The translations under genes and the position numbers were made by a program. Below are positions 1-12,147 of a stretch of DNA of 64,000 bases, piece by piece. Below the pieces are notes generated by a model that was not told the DNA's origin, ran no database searches, and worked only from the letters and a program-made list of their open reading frames with translations. The DNA is from Chromera velia (Eukaryota; Sar; Chromeraceae). The stretch is from the NCBI GenBank assembly GCA_018398765.1, contig JAHBMJ010001649.1, positions 46,460 to 110,459 on the forward strand, given 5' to 3'. Numbering within the stretch: the stretch's first letter is position 1; every line of letters starts with the position of its first letter.

Positions 1-278
1 GGGAAGAAGAAGGCAGTGAGACGCGGAATGGAAAGGACAGAGAACGCAGAAGCAAAGCCCGAGGGAAAGGAAAGAAATAAGACACCGACAGAAACCACAC
101 ACAAGATTTCCCTGCATCTCAATTCATGCACTAGCCACTGACCCAACCCGAACAGGTCCACTCCCTGTTTGTCGAGGAGAAACGCCAAATTGGACTGTGA
201 GACTTCGTGTCCCGCCTCCGCCAGTTGCCAGAAGAGAAATGCCGAAAGAAGGGGTCGACGGGACTCGTGTGCGTAGGC

Positions 279-284
<6 letters not shown>

Positions 285-316
<32 letters not shown>
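285..316. repeat. (GA)n microsatellite
   Basis: A run of about 16 GA dinucleotides, downstream of the last visible SEL1L exon and probably in its next intron. The rest of 1-646 shows no recognisable exon on either strand. Confidence 0.85.
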
Positions 317-318
<2 letters not shown>

Positions 319-646
319 ATTTGTTTTCATGGAAGACCGACCAATCGAATCGACAGATCCCCCCACCCTTTGGAGATCTCAGTAATATTAATACATGAAG
401 CGGGGAAAGCGACCCGCCCATGGGACCATGCTATGCACTCAGTTTAAAGTCAAAAATCAACGTTCGCATGTGCTCGAACCAATCAGAGGAGAAAGAAAAC
501 CGGTTCTGTGATTCATAGAAGCACAAATGAAGTCGGCACTCACTCATTGTCTGCCCACGAGCTCGTTTGATGCACTCCTTGCCCATTTAATAAATCACCC
601 CGTCATCCCCTTCCTGCCTGTCTAACTGCCTCCCCGAGTTCCTGAC

Positions 647-968
647 CTTCTGCAGGGCCTGTGTGAGCCACTCGCCCCTCTCTGCCACCCTCTTGAAGAG
701 GCTGACGGCCGTCTGACAGTCTCTCATCGTCCCCAACCCGTTCAAATGCATCACCGCCAGGCTGTAGGCCGCAGGGGTGTGGCCCTTGTCGAGTGCCTTG
801 GTGAACCAGATGAGGGCCCTCTGGAAAGACTGGGCTGTCCCTGCACTCACTCACTCACACACTCACTCACTCGCCCTGATCAGCTGCACAATTTTTCATC
901 TTTGCCCTAAAATTCTTCAATTTGGGCCCTCTAGGGGTCTCCCAAGGTCAAAACTCACTCACTCCTTC

Positions 969-1004
<36 letters not shown>

Positions 1005-2629
1005 GTCACACTCAGGGTACGTTTCAGTCACATTACGTGCTCTCTCTGGTTGTGCCGAAGCTTGGGGGATGATTCATGCGATCGAGAGCTCTCGGAACGA
1101 CTCGACCACCCATGCTCTCTCACACAGTCACACACAGACGACACAGGATTTCTTTCTCTCGATTCACAAATGTCGGTAGAAATGCACCCGCGCGCGACCG
1201 CGCGATGTCCTGGGGACACCGACACGTAAAAAGGGAGTGGGGGCGAAAGAAAAGAATTAGAGAGACGAGTAGAGAAGAGAAGAGGGCACAAGAGAAACGC
1301 AAAACAGAGATAAAAAGGGAACTGACCGGTTCCGGTGAGATACAGGGACGCGAGATTGAACGCGCCATCTGCGTTGCCTCCTTGTGCAGACTGCATGAAT
1401 GAGCACAAAGGCACGACAGGGATCGAGAGAAGGGTAAGAAGGAATTCATACGGGCGGAGCGAGGCATCAGAAAGAGAGGAGAAAGGCAGGGAGGGAAGAA
1501 GACAAGCTTGGAAAATAAGAATTCAAGAGCCGCAAGGCCAGTAGTTACAGAAAGAAAACAAGGGGAGGGAGAAAGGGGAGACCAGACAACCGGGGAGCGG
1601 AGAAATGCGCCTTTGAATTCTCTTTGCTCTCTCTCGGTGTTTTCAGGCAAGTCGAGAAACACCGCAACCCCCCCCCCCCCCNNNNNNNNNNNNNNNNNNN
1701 NNNNNNNNNNNNNNNNNNNNNNNNNNNNNNNNNNNNNNNNNNNNNNNNNNNNNNNNNNNNNNNNNNNNNNNNNNNNNNNNNNNNNNNNNNNNNNNNNNNN
1801 NNNNNNNNNNNNNNNNNNNNNNNNNNNNNNNNNNNNNNNNNNNNNNNNNNNNNNNNNNNNNNNNNNNNNNNNNNNNNNNNNNNNNNNNNNNNNNNNNNNN
1901 NNNNNNNNNNNNNNNNNNNNNNNNNNNNNNNNNNNNNNNNNNNNNNNNNNNNNNNNNNNNNNNNNNNNNNNNNNNNNNNNNNNNNNNNNNNNNNNNNNNN
2001 NNNNNCCCCGGACCTCATTGAAGTGGGCGAACGCTTTCTCGACATCCCGGGGAGTGTCGCCAAAGCCGTGAAAGTAGAGGTAACCGAGACCGTTGTGGGC
2101 TGACAGGAATAGAACAAAGCAGTCAATCGGAAAAGAAAACAGACACCGAAATACCATACATCTGTGTATCTGAGGAAAGCGAAAGCTCTTCTCGACAGAG
2201 GCGACGTCAAGATCTCCGCACTTCCCTCCCGACCAGTTGTACGTCTGTCTCCATGTCAAAATAAGCGAATGCATAGAGCAGGCAAACAACAAAAGAAAAG
2301 AAAAGACACATCGGACGGACGGACCCAGAGGATCTTCGTGTTTATCGACCGCTTCCTTGAATCTCCGAAACGCATTCTCTCTGTTCTTCTCCACCCCCAA
2401 CCCCAGGCAATGGGCAAATCCAATCAACGCCACTGCTTGCCCGCTTCCTTTCTGGGCGGCAGAGGACAGGTACTTGAACGCTCTGGCGTAGTCCTGAGGG
2501 AATCCGTCCACTCCCAGGAGGAATCTTCGCCCAACCTGTACAGAGAGAGAGACAGACAGACGTACACGCAGAGAGGAGTGTATGCATTCACACAGACACA
2601 AACACACGCACACACACACAGACACAAAC

Positions 2630-2697
<68 letters not shown>

Positions 2698-5514
2698 GGA
2701 CACAACAGAAGCAGCACTCACACAACGAGGACCCCCTCGTGTACCCATGCCTGCAGGACTTCAAATTCAAAATTGATGTTGCCAAACGGCCGCTCAAATT
2801 CGCACAAAGAGAAGGAAGCAGAGCTCCGCCTCGTCAACCCTTCCCGACAATCCGCATTCACGTTTGTATGCACCACGGGAACGAAAGAAGAACAGAAAAA
2901 AGACCCACCGCTGCCTGCATCACCACATCCCCCCCATCTGCCAAGTGAAGGAACAACGACGCCTCCCCCTCCCTCTGTCTGTCCAGAGAGACGGACAGAG
3001 AGGAAAGCAACAAAGAGTTGAAGCCCAAAGACGGAGAAGCCGCAGAGGGACCAGCGAGAGTCGATAAACGGATCAACTCAACAGCCTGCAGACAGACCAA
3101 CAAACAAATATACGAGACAGAAAAGCACATAAGTATGCAAAGTAAGCAGCCTGAAGACTTGAATGGAGAACAAACAGAAACGCCATACACAGCAGGTCGA
3201 GAGAAAATTGAAATAGAATGAGACAACAACTGAAAAAGAGACGACACACGCCAAATTTCAACAGCAAGGCAGACAGGCAAGCGAACGGTTTGCTGCAAAG
3301 ACCCAACAACGGAGACAGAGAAAGGGACAGAATGTACAACGTTTTCTTTTATTTTTCATTTTTCGGGGAGAGAGAGAGACAGGCAGACAGACATTGAAAG
3401 GCAGTCAGAGGGAGAAACGGAAAGGAAAGGAAAGGAAAGCCGACTTGGGGCATCCCAAGCGAGTGCGCCTCTGACACATTCCTCGCGACCTCCACGTAAT
3501 TCAACGCCGCCGTCTGACAACGGAGGGGCGCCATGTACCCGTGCGTGTGCCTGTACCCATTTGCCATCATTGCACCTGAATGCAAAGACAGGGGAAGACA
3601 AAGAAATGGTAGGATGGCGACAGAGTTCTGCTTATTTCTTTCTTTCCCTTCAGGTAAACAAGGGGGAAATTGCACAACGATTTCTCTCTGCTCAGAGACA
3701 TTAACTGATCATGCGATCGGACCACTGAAGGGGAAAGAACAGGCTTTTTCTACCTGAAACATGTCAACAAAAGCAGCTTCTTCTTTCGTGATCTCCTAAC
3801 AAAACTTCCGGTTCTGTCATCTCCACCCACAATGCCAACACGAAAGAAAGATCACTCACCGACGTGGCCACTGAGGGATGCCGCATAGAGAAAGAGACTC
3901 GCTGTCGCCCCGTCACGTCGAAACAATGGGTCCTCGTCCCCCCATGCCTCCTCCCGTCCCCCTTTCTCCCTGTCCTTCCCGCCCCCCCCTTCTCCCTCAG
4001 ACCCCAGTGAACTGCCCCCCCCAGGCGCTCCACACCCAGACTCTGGGGCTGCACTTGTGCTTCCCTCCTCCCCCTCGGGGGTCTCAGATGGCGGTGCTAT
4101 AGAGCACACACCTCCACTGTCCTTCTCCCCTCCCCCTTTAGAGTTTTCTGGCACCCCCCTCTCTCCCTGCGCATTCTCACCCCACTCGTTTTCGTCTTCG
4201 AACACATTTCTGCAAACAGAAGGAGAAGGAGTGCAAGAACGAGGAAAACTGTCCACAGTCATTTCAATTCATGATTCTTTTGCAACTGTCCTGTCACTGC
4301 ATCCTCACTTCCGAACGGATTCCTTCATAAAGGGTATGTAAAAAGGTCCATCCGACAACAACAGAGGTACTGGTGTCTGAAAAGCGCGGAGAAGCCTCCA
4401 TCTGGCGATCGTCTTCTTTGCTGTCTTTCTTTTTATTTATTTGTCCGCTCTCTTATCTTCCTCTCTTCCTCTTTCTATTTTGACCTCTCCATACCCCGTC
4501 CCCTTTCTGACTTGAAGACTGAGGAAGCCCAGATGGCAGAGAGGAACTGCGCCTCTGCATCTCCCCGTGAGGCTGCCGAGTTCCAGAGCCGCACTGCCTC
4601 GGGGATACTGCGCTCCTCTACGTAGGGCGGGCCCAGAAAGAGAAAGTCTCCCAACAACTTCTCACACCTGCAGAACGAAGGAAACACACGACCACCGATA
4701 CACCTTACACCGGCCGGTTTGTGAGCAAGTCCAAAAATGATCGGGGGAGGGAGACAACCCGAGGGAAGAAGGGTATCATCTTTCTTCAACATTGTGAGCG
4801 ACAGTCAATTTCAGATACTTCAATGTCTGCCAGAAAACCCCTCATTCTGCTTATCTCTTTTGAACGTCACGGCAAAAGAAACGATTCGATCGCGTCATTG
4901 CGGGCTGGTCAGAGGGACCAATCAGAGTCCCTCCATGAAGGGGAGAGAGACAGAGCGGGACGCAGGGTCTCATCCAACCGTATTCGCTTGCACTCCATAC
5001 GGATGAATGGGATGTGAGGGGACCCTCGAAGAAAACCCAAGCTGATAGACGATGTCGGAACTACGCTCACTGTGGTTCCTTTCAAGGCACTCACCTTCTG
5101 TCCTTGGGGGCACACTCCTCGAGAAGGGCCCCGGCAGAGGGGAGGGAGTCATTCAGGTACAGGGCAAAGGCCTCCTCGAAGGTGGCGCTGACAATGGTGT
5201 CGGGGCTGCATGGGGAAAGGGGAAGGAAGAAGGAACACCCAGATCGATGCCTACACGTGGACGCTGCACAAGCAAGAAACTACCCGAACGCCCACTCTCG
5301 ATAGCAGAAGCACCACACATGCACAGATTTGAAAGAGTGAGGATGCACGGCAAAAAATCCTCGCCGCATGCATCAGCCACAAATCTCACCGAGCTTTCAT
5401 CTGTTGCTCAAATAAGATTCGAGACGGACCACCCCACCTGTCTTCCACAGCGCCGTCAGACCCAACAGCGCCCGTCCAGAGCACACCGAGTAGAACCTGC
5501 CACAGAATTTGCAT
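647..5514 (-). CDS. SEL1L/HRD3: SEL1L/HRD3-like ER-associated degradation adaptor, multi-exon, 3' end outside window
   Basis: Exons read on the minus strand: 5390-5514, 5095-5205, 4512-4667, 3860-4209, 3445-3575, possibly 2724-2750, 2325-2535, 2014-2099, 1327-1390 and 647-840. All keep frame across GT-AG introns. The start codon at 5514 gives a signal peptide (MQILWQVLLGVLWTG). Sel1 repeats follow: the exon 4/5 junction reads ASLFLYAASLSGHVG then AMMANGYRHTHGY, as in the SEL1L region with MVLGYRYW. The last visible exon (FQRALIWFTKALDKGH, DCQTAVSLFKRVAERGEW) matches the SEL1L block ending in CERGRW. About 480 residues are visible; family members usually have some 200 more after this block, so the gene runs off the left edge. 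In animals and yeast the protein sits on the lumenal side of the ER membrane and passes misfolded proteins to the HRD1 ubiquitin ligase. Oddity: exon 4 inserts about 80 Gly/Glu/Ser-rich residues between repeats. Identity is secure; the 27-nt exon is tentative. Confidence 0.9.
967..1002. repeat. (CAAT)n microsatellite in SEL1L intron
   Basis: About nine CAAT/AATC tetramers in the intron between SEL1L exons 647-840 and 1327-1390. ATCA-type repeats also end the LINE tail near 28.4 kb and occur near 41.45 kb, so this may mark a decayed retroelement tail. Confidence 0.8.
1682..2005. other. Assembly gap bounded by poly-C
   Basis: 324 unknown bases with C runs on both sides. The gap lies inside the SEL1L intron 1391-2013. 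The flanking exons join in frame (FNE then SAQGGNADGAF, continuous with the Sel1 repeat), so no SEL1L exon need be hidden here. Confidence 0.95.
2582..2697. repeat. Compound (CA)n(GA)n microsatellite in SEL1L intron
   Basis: CA dinucleotides interrupted by CG, then pure (CA)n, then (GA)n. In the sense of the SEL1L transcript the order is (CT)n(GT)n. Confidence 0.9.
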
Positions 5515-6240
5515 TCTCAACTGCTCCTCATGTGAATACGATGGACAAATGTCTGTGAGAGTGGACACAAACCAAAGACAACAGAAGGCTGTCAAAACAT
5601 TTGGCGAATTCTTCTTGTACGAAAAGAAAAAGCGGGAAGGAGGGCGTCGAGATACACAGGCCGACAGCCTTACGGGGAATTGCGCTTCCAACTGTGAATC
5701 TTGAACTGCAGACTGGAGATGATCACAGGATCGAAGTTTCAGAACACGGCCGAGAGGAATTCCGTCAGATGGATTCAGTCTGTCTATACGTCTGTCTCTG
5801 CTTCCGCGGCTGGCGGGCCATGCATGCACCGCGCGGGCCGGGCCGCAGGGAGGAGCGGCGCATGCATCGCGATCTGAGCGTGCAAACAGCGGGTCCGACC
5901 CCGCAGCCGCGGGGCCGCGGGTAGCTGTGCGCGCGCGTTCCGCGGCCGGGATGGCCTGCACCGTGCATGCGCCGAGTTGGAAGACTTCCGCGCGAGACGA
6001 AGTGACCGCACCATGACCGCACCCATGCACAGCATCCCACAGCGCAGTGTACTTGAGGATCTGTGTTCCGCGACGAAAAGAGCACACTTTCAAACAGATT
6101 CCAACTCTGTTGAATTCCTTCTGTGATCACTGTTCTTCTTTTTGGGCGAAGCTCCCACGCCGTTCATCCTTGTACGTCTCTTGATTAGACGAAATCTTTC
6201 AAATTTGAATCACTGCCTCCAGTTCTCCACTTCAGAAGAA
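5515..6240. promoter_or_regulatory. Divergent promoter region, SEL1L / P450 fusion
   Basis: The 726 bp between two start codons facing away from each other holds a GC-rich island (about 5800-6030). It contains TGCATGCA at 5821-5828, GCATGCAT near 5860 and TGCATGC at 5964-5970. TGCATGC(A) is a documented ApiAP2 binding motif in Plasmodium and Toxoplasma; use of the same motif here is inference. No clear TATA box was seen. Confidence 0.55.
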
Positions 6241-8185
6241 ATGAGTACGCAAGACGCGCCCGAGATCCCCAAGGGTCCTCCCCCTCACTGGCTGACAGGG
6301 AATAGGGATGACCTGATTGGAGGCTACCAGCACATGAAAAAACTCGTCAGTAGCTTCCTTCCTTTTCCTTTGCTCGCATGCCGTCTCCTGAAAATTGCGA
6401 TAAGTCTCCTTTTTGCTTTTGTTCATCATCTTTGCGATTCATTTGCTTGCAGGTGAAAGAATACGGTGGTTTCTTCAGTGTTGTTGTGCCCGCCAAGAAG
6501 CCCCAGCTGTTCGGGGGCCAGGGCCCAACGTTTCTTTGTGCAGACCCGGAGCTGGTAGCAGAAATCGTCTCCCAGCCCGACGTCTTCCAGAAGATCACCT
6601 TCAAGTACAGCCAATTTAGAACGGGGGCAAACGCCTCCAACGACGGCCTCTTCACTTCCGATGATGACGAACCTATCTGGCACATCGCCCACAGGTGGGG
6701 CACTGTAAGGGCAGGTGGCCTGAGGTTCTTTTATGCTTCACAGGTGAAGGAAGAGCACCGCGAACAGATACGTCCCTGTCATTCATGGCTCCCAGACAGC
6801 TGGAAAAGGGATGTCCACATGCAGTGTGTGCTCCGCTGTTTGGATTCTCTTTGTAGACTGATGTCGGTGGTGTCATTTTTTTCCTTGCATTGCGTGTGTG
6901 CAGAATTTTGCGTGCGGCGTTTAGTCAGAAGGGAATGCGGATTTACTTCGATCAGATGAAAGAGGCCACAGACATTCTTTGCAAGAAGATGGAAGAGTAC
7001 GAGGGGGAGTCGGACAAGGAGGAGGAAGACAAGCTGTGCGAACTGCACCCTCTCATGAGTAAATTTACTTTCGAGGTCATCAACAAAGTGGGATTCGGCC
7101 TCGATACAGGAGCCATCACAGGTCCGTCAGTTCAAGGCCTCCCTTTCCTTTGTAGAAGATGTCATACCACTTACTCTTGGCTTGATTATTTTTATTTGTA
7201 CGCCAGTATGAGTGTCGAAACAACAACATTCAAAGTCTGATCAGTATATCTTCACTGGTTAACTCTTCTCTGTTGTTTCGCTTCAAGGGTGGATCGTCAC
7301 TTGTCTGGGAATCGGGGGCTTTCTTATGTCCTCATTTGCGAGTGCAAGACCCGCTTTGCAGATTTATGGGTTGTCTTTCCTTTTGTGCATCCGTTTGCTT
7401 TATGTGTTTCCTTTGTGGATTTTTTTTTTTTTCTGCGTCTCGGCCTGCCTGCCTGCCTGTCCGCCCGCCTGCCCATCTTCTGCCTACAGGCTCGAACGAA
7501 TGGCTGGAGAGATTTGAGCAGATCTCGGACATGAGAGACGAGCTGAAGCCCTTCCAGACCTCCCTATTCGGCAATTTGATGCCCAAGAAGCACCAGCTGA
7601 CAGCCTCAATGTCAGCCCTCCAGCAGAAGAACAGGACGTACATCGAAAAACTCATTCAGGACAAGGCATGTCGCCTGGCGAGGGGAGAGACCCAGGCGCG
7701 ACCTGACATGATGATGCTGATGCTGACGACTTCCGACCCTGTCACAGGCCAAAAACTTCCCCACTCGAACATTTTCAACCAGTGCCAAACCTTCCTAGTC
7801 GCCGGACACGACTCGACTTCCACTGCCCTCACTATGCTTCTTTACCACCTTGCACTGCACCCCACCGCTATGGCAAAAGTGCACACAGAGATCATGCGCG
7901 TGCTGGGGCCACTTCCCGAGGGGGCTGATGCGACTGCGGGCATAACATGGGAACGTCTGGCCCAGCTTGACTACTGCACGCAGGCCATCAAGGAGAATCT
8001 CCGTCTGTTCCCCCCCGCCTCCGCCTTCATCAAATCCTCCCCTAGGGATAGGGACGTTACCCTGGGCCCCTACAAGATCCCCAAGGGGAGCGACATCCTG
8101 ACAAGCATCTGGGGTCTCCACCACAACCCAAGGGTCTGGAAGAACCCCGAGAAATTCGATCCCGACAGGTTCGTTCGTTGGGGCG

Positions 8186-8246
<61 letters not shown>

Positions 8247-11200
8247 CCAAGAAAGTGTGTGTACGACTGTGTGTGAGGGAATGGGTGGGTGTGGAGTCCC
8301 TCCCTGCATGAGAGAGGCAAAAAATGAGCCACAAAAGAGAAGCTCAATCTGTGTAGACGTTGCCCTTTCTCTTTCTCTTCTGTTTGTCTTCTCTTCTCTC
8401 GGTTTCCTAAAGTAGTTTCCTGTCACGCAGTTACTGTGTCTATTCATACATAAGTATCTATCTGTTAACTCTTTCTGTTCTGCCGCCTGTCCACAGATTC
8501 TCCCCCGAGGAGAGTGCGAAAAGGAAGTCCCACGCTTGGCTTCCGTTCTCCTTTGGGCCCCGTGCGTGCCTGGGACAGCAGCTGTCGCTGCTCGAACAGA
8601 AGATTGCACTCGCAGCCATCGTGAGGAAGTTCCACGTGGTCGTGGACCCCTCCACTCAACTTCGAATCACACAGCCGCTCTTCATGAATCCGCAGGTCGG
8701 GGATGGATGCACCGAGAGAGAGAGAGAGAGAAAGAGACGGGGCGTTCTTTGTCACTTGTTACAATTTCTCTCTTTTGGGGGCATTTTTTTGATTCCTGAT
8801 TTGATATTGGTTGCAAGTCTTTTCCTTTTCTCCGGTCCTCCATCCTGCCTTCATATCCTTTTTTAAGATGATTGTTTCTTGTTAGTGCAGGCACACTGCA
8901 ATCTCTCCTGTTTTATGTCCTCCAGTTTGCTTATCACATGCCTTTCCCTCTCTATGAATGCATGCAGGGCATTTTCATCCGTCTGGAGCGACGCTCTCAG
9001 AGATGCGGCGTCCCCTCCCCTGAGGGGGACCTCCTCCTCGTGCCCACAGGTGTGCCCTCTACTCCCGTTGGAGGGGGAGGGACGGACCCTCAAGTGAAGG
9101 GAGAGGCCGGGTCTCCCCAACAGACGAGGAAGATCGAGTGCTTGAAGGACAAAACTGTACAGGTGGGTGGGCAAGTGTAGATCTGCATTCTTCACAGTTT
9201 CCTTTTGTTGGGGAAGCCTCCGTCAATGGGTTGGTCTGGCCGCCTGCCATGCGGCATTCATTTGTCACTTCTTACTTATCCGCTTTTCCCTAGATTGGTA
9301 GAGTGATCTTTCACAAGACCGGAGAGCGTTGAACCTTCACGTGGCGGTGCTTGTTGTCTGCTGTTTGTGCATAAGTGCAAACTGACACAAGCGGTGACTG
9401 ACTCATATGTGCCTTTCTCTGTGTGCGTATGTCTGTCTGTTTGTGCGTCTGCAGATCCTGTACGGTTCCAACATGGGTACAGCCAGAGAGACGGCTGAGG
9501 ATCTCGAGGGACGCCTGGCGTCTGTCGGGTTCTCGGTGGAGTGTGGGGGCATGGACGAATGCCTGGCCTCAGGTTAGAATTGTGGGGGGAGGGTATGGGA
9601 GCGTGGGGTTCAATAGAGTTTACTGACTTCATTGGCTTGTGCAGTGTTCTTTTCTGTCCCGCACGCCCACTTTCTTTTGTGAAGTGTCTTCTTTTTGTTG
9701 GTTTTGTTTTGTTTTTTCTCCCTCGGACTATTTTGGACAGCTAGACTTGTGTGGATGTGCAGGTGCTGACGCCTCATCCTTCCCCCGAAAGGATCAGGGG
9801 GCGCTGGTGGTGGTGACCTCGACCTACAACGGGCACCCCCCGGACAACGCGAGGAAGTTCAAGAGCTGGTTGCAGGAACTCGACGCTTCTGCAAAGCCCT
9901 TGAAGGACGTCTCTCTGTTTGTGTTCGGGTGCGGGAACAGACAGTGGGAGAGAACGTTCCAGCACTTCCCCAAGATGGTGAGGGGCAGAATGGAAGAGCT
10001 GGGGGCAGTAGTGCCAGAGGGGGGGTTCGGGTTTGGAGACGCGGACTCGGACTTGGAGGCTCAGACTGAAGAGTGGATGGCAAGGGTGGGTGGGTGGGTG
10101 AGCAAAGGGGGGGTGCAGTTGTTTTTAGATGGACGAACAAGCGAGTTGGGTGTGTTTTTCTTTTGGCAGATATTATGGAAAAAGTGAGTCTTTCGAGGGG
10201 ACAGAGGCGTTGGTGGTTGGCCCTTTGGCTCTTTCCCTGCATGAAAAAAGAGAGGGACGGCTGTCTGGTTCTGGCTTTATTTTGTCTTTGCTGTTGTTCG
10301 TGGGTGTTCAACTACCCACAGGGTTTCAGTTTCATGGGATGGCATTTTGGTTCTTGGCTCAGGATTTTATCAGGAACTCTCTTCTCATTTACTGCAAGTG
10401 ATGCCTTCACACGCTTTTTGCTTCACTTCTCTCTGTGTCAAATGCAGACTTTGAAGTCGCTGGTAAGTGCCTTCGCCGGAGAGGAGGCAGGCCTCGATTT
10501 GGTTGAGAAGACGCCAGCCACACGTTTTCCTCTGTATGAGACAGAGACGGTGGTTGAACTCACAAAGGAAGAGGTCTTGAAGAGATGGAAGACGGATGGA
10601 TTGTTCGTTGACTCGATGAAAAACGTTCGCACCGCCATCCTGTCCTCTGATATGCTGGAGGCAGCAGGGGTCTTCCCTGCCCGTGTGCTTGTCAACAGAG
10701 AATTGCAGAAGGAGGAGGAGACGGGGAGGTCCACCCGTCATATCGAACTCTCACTTCCTCAGGGCAAGACGTATGAGGCAGGGGATCATCTGGCAGTGAT
10801 TGGTCAGAATGACGATGCGGTTGTCGACGCAGCAGCAGCTGCATTGGGTGTCTCTTCCTGGGATGTGATTCGCATTTCACTCCCTCCAGGGAAAGAGAGC
10901 ACTCGCCACATGGTCTGTCCTCTCGATGTCCCCGTTCTCCTCCGTATCATTCTCAGCAGACTGATCGAACTCCAACACACAGTCACCAGGGCCCAACTTC
11001 AGGTCCTTGCTGAGTTCGCTCAGTGTCCCCCTGAAAAGACCAAATTGATGGCCCTAGCGCAAGCGGGGGGGGAAGACCTCTATACCCAGGAGGTTCTCGC
11101 AAAGCACCTGACTGTCGTTGAGGTGTTGCAGAAATTTCCCTCCGTGAAGCTCTCCCTGGGAGCCTTCATCGGTCTGATGCCTCGCATGCAACCGAGGTAC

Positions 11201-12147
11201 TACAGCATCGCCTCCTCTGCCCTCGAGCAACCCGACAAGGTGTCTGTCTGCGTCGCTCGCGTGAAGGGTAAAACAGACACAGGCAGAGAGCATGTGGGGG
11301 TGTGCAGCAACTATCTGCAGACGGTGCCCTTCCCCGATCCCGTGGCAAAGAACGAGGGGGACACTCTGCCTGTGTACTGTTTTGTAAAGGACACAGGCTC
11401 GTCCTTCCGTCTCCCCAAGGACCCCTCGGTGCCTGTGATCCTCATCGGCCCTGGCACGGGGGTCGCGCCCTTCTTGGGATTTCTGCAGGAACGGCGCCAG
11501 CAGAAGGCAGGGCCCTCGATGCTGTTTTTTGGCTGCAGGGGGGCTGCGGATCATCTGTACAAGGAGGAGATGGAGAAGTTCAAGGAGAGCGGGGTGATTG
11601 AGGACCTGGAGGTAGCGTACTCACGCGAACAGCCGGGGAAGAAAGTCTACGTGCAGGACCTTCTGGCTGCCAAGGGGACGAAGGTCAGTCAATCGGTGGA
11701 AAGGGGACAAGTGGCCTCTTGTTCTTTTCTTTCGCTTCTCTTCCAGAATCTAGGGTCTCCGTCAGTCGTTCGCTTTCTTTTCTCGTTAGTGTGACCTCTC
11801 TCTCTCTAGTTTAGGTTCCGTCCCTCTGCTCCCTCCAGCTTCTGTCTGGAAGCAGTTTCTCTCTACAACTGCTTAAATGTCCATTCTATGTTTCTCGATA
11901 TCTCTCTCTCTCCTCTCTCTCTCTCTTGATGTTCCTTCCTATGCAGGTGTGGGAGTGGCTGGACAAGCGCGGCGCCTACGTGTTTGTGTGTGGCGACGCC
12001 AAGGCCATGGCCCCAGCCGTCCGTGCATGTTTCGAGAAGATCGCAGAGAAGGAAGGGGGACTCTCTGCAGAGGGGGCGAGGGGTTTTGTTGACGGCTTGA
12101 TTGAGGAGAAAAGGTTCTGCCAAGATGTCTGGGCAGGGGGTCATTGA
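6241..12147 (+). CDS. Self-sufficient cytochrome P450:NADPH-P450 reductase fusion (CYP102/BM3 type)
   Basis: Ten exons: 6241-6345, 6453-6694, 6904-7121, 7490-8168, 8497-8695, 8968-9162, 9455-9572, 9763-10085, 10448-11683 and 11947-12147. They total 3,516 nt and 1,171 residues without a frame break. There is no signal peptide or membrane anchor, so it is probably cytosolic. P450 marks are I-helix AGHDST, ExxR (KENLR) and the haem loop FSFGPRACLG at 8546-8575 with the ligand Cys. A roughly 65-residue linker follows. The FMN domain has YGSNMGTARETAEDL and TSTYNGHPPDNARKF. The FAD/NADPH domain has RYYSIASS, GPGTGVAPFLGF and CGDAKAMAPAV. It ends DVWAGGH, nearly the end of bacterial P450 BM3. Known CYP102/CYP505 enzymes hydroxylate fatty acids near the omega end with NADPH and oxygen; the same substrate here is inference. 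It is about 120 residues longer than BM3, with an acidic loop near 7003-7035. Bacterial or fungal transfer followed by intron gain is possible. Confidence 0.95.
8189..8245. repeat. (CT)n(GT)n microsatellite in P450 intron 4
   Basis: It begins about 20 nt after the donor at 8169. In the transcript sense the order is (CT)n then (GT)n, the same as in the introns of the minus-strand genes. Confidence 0.9.

Noticed and set aside
1120-2748. A 542-codon minus-strand frame
   Set aside because: Runs through the gap, a microsatellite and introns; only its SEL1L exon pieces are real.
5153-6130. Long minus-strand frames across the divergent promoter
   Set aside because: GC-rich open frame by composition; the real first SEL1L exon is 5390-5514.
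7273-8415. A 380-codon frame read as one exon
   Set aside because: Its start and end are intron sequence (T run; CT/GT repeat); only 7490-8168 is exon.
10073-10447. Coding extension upstream of the reductase exon
   Set aside because: It lacks reductase similarity and a GT-AG intron joins the flanks in frame.
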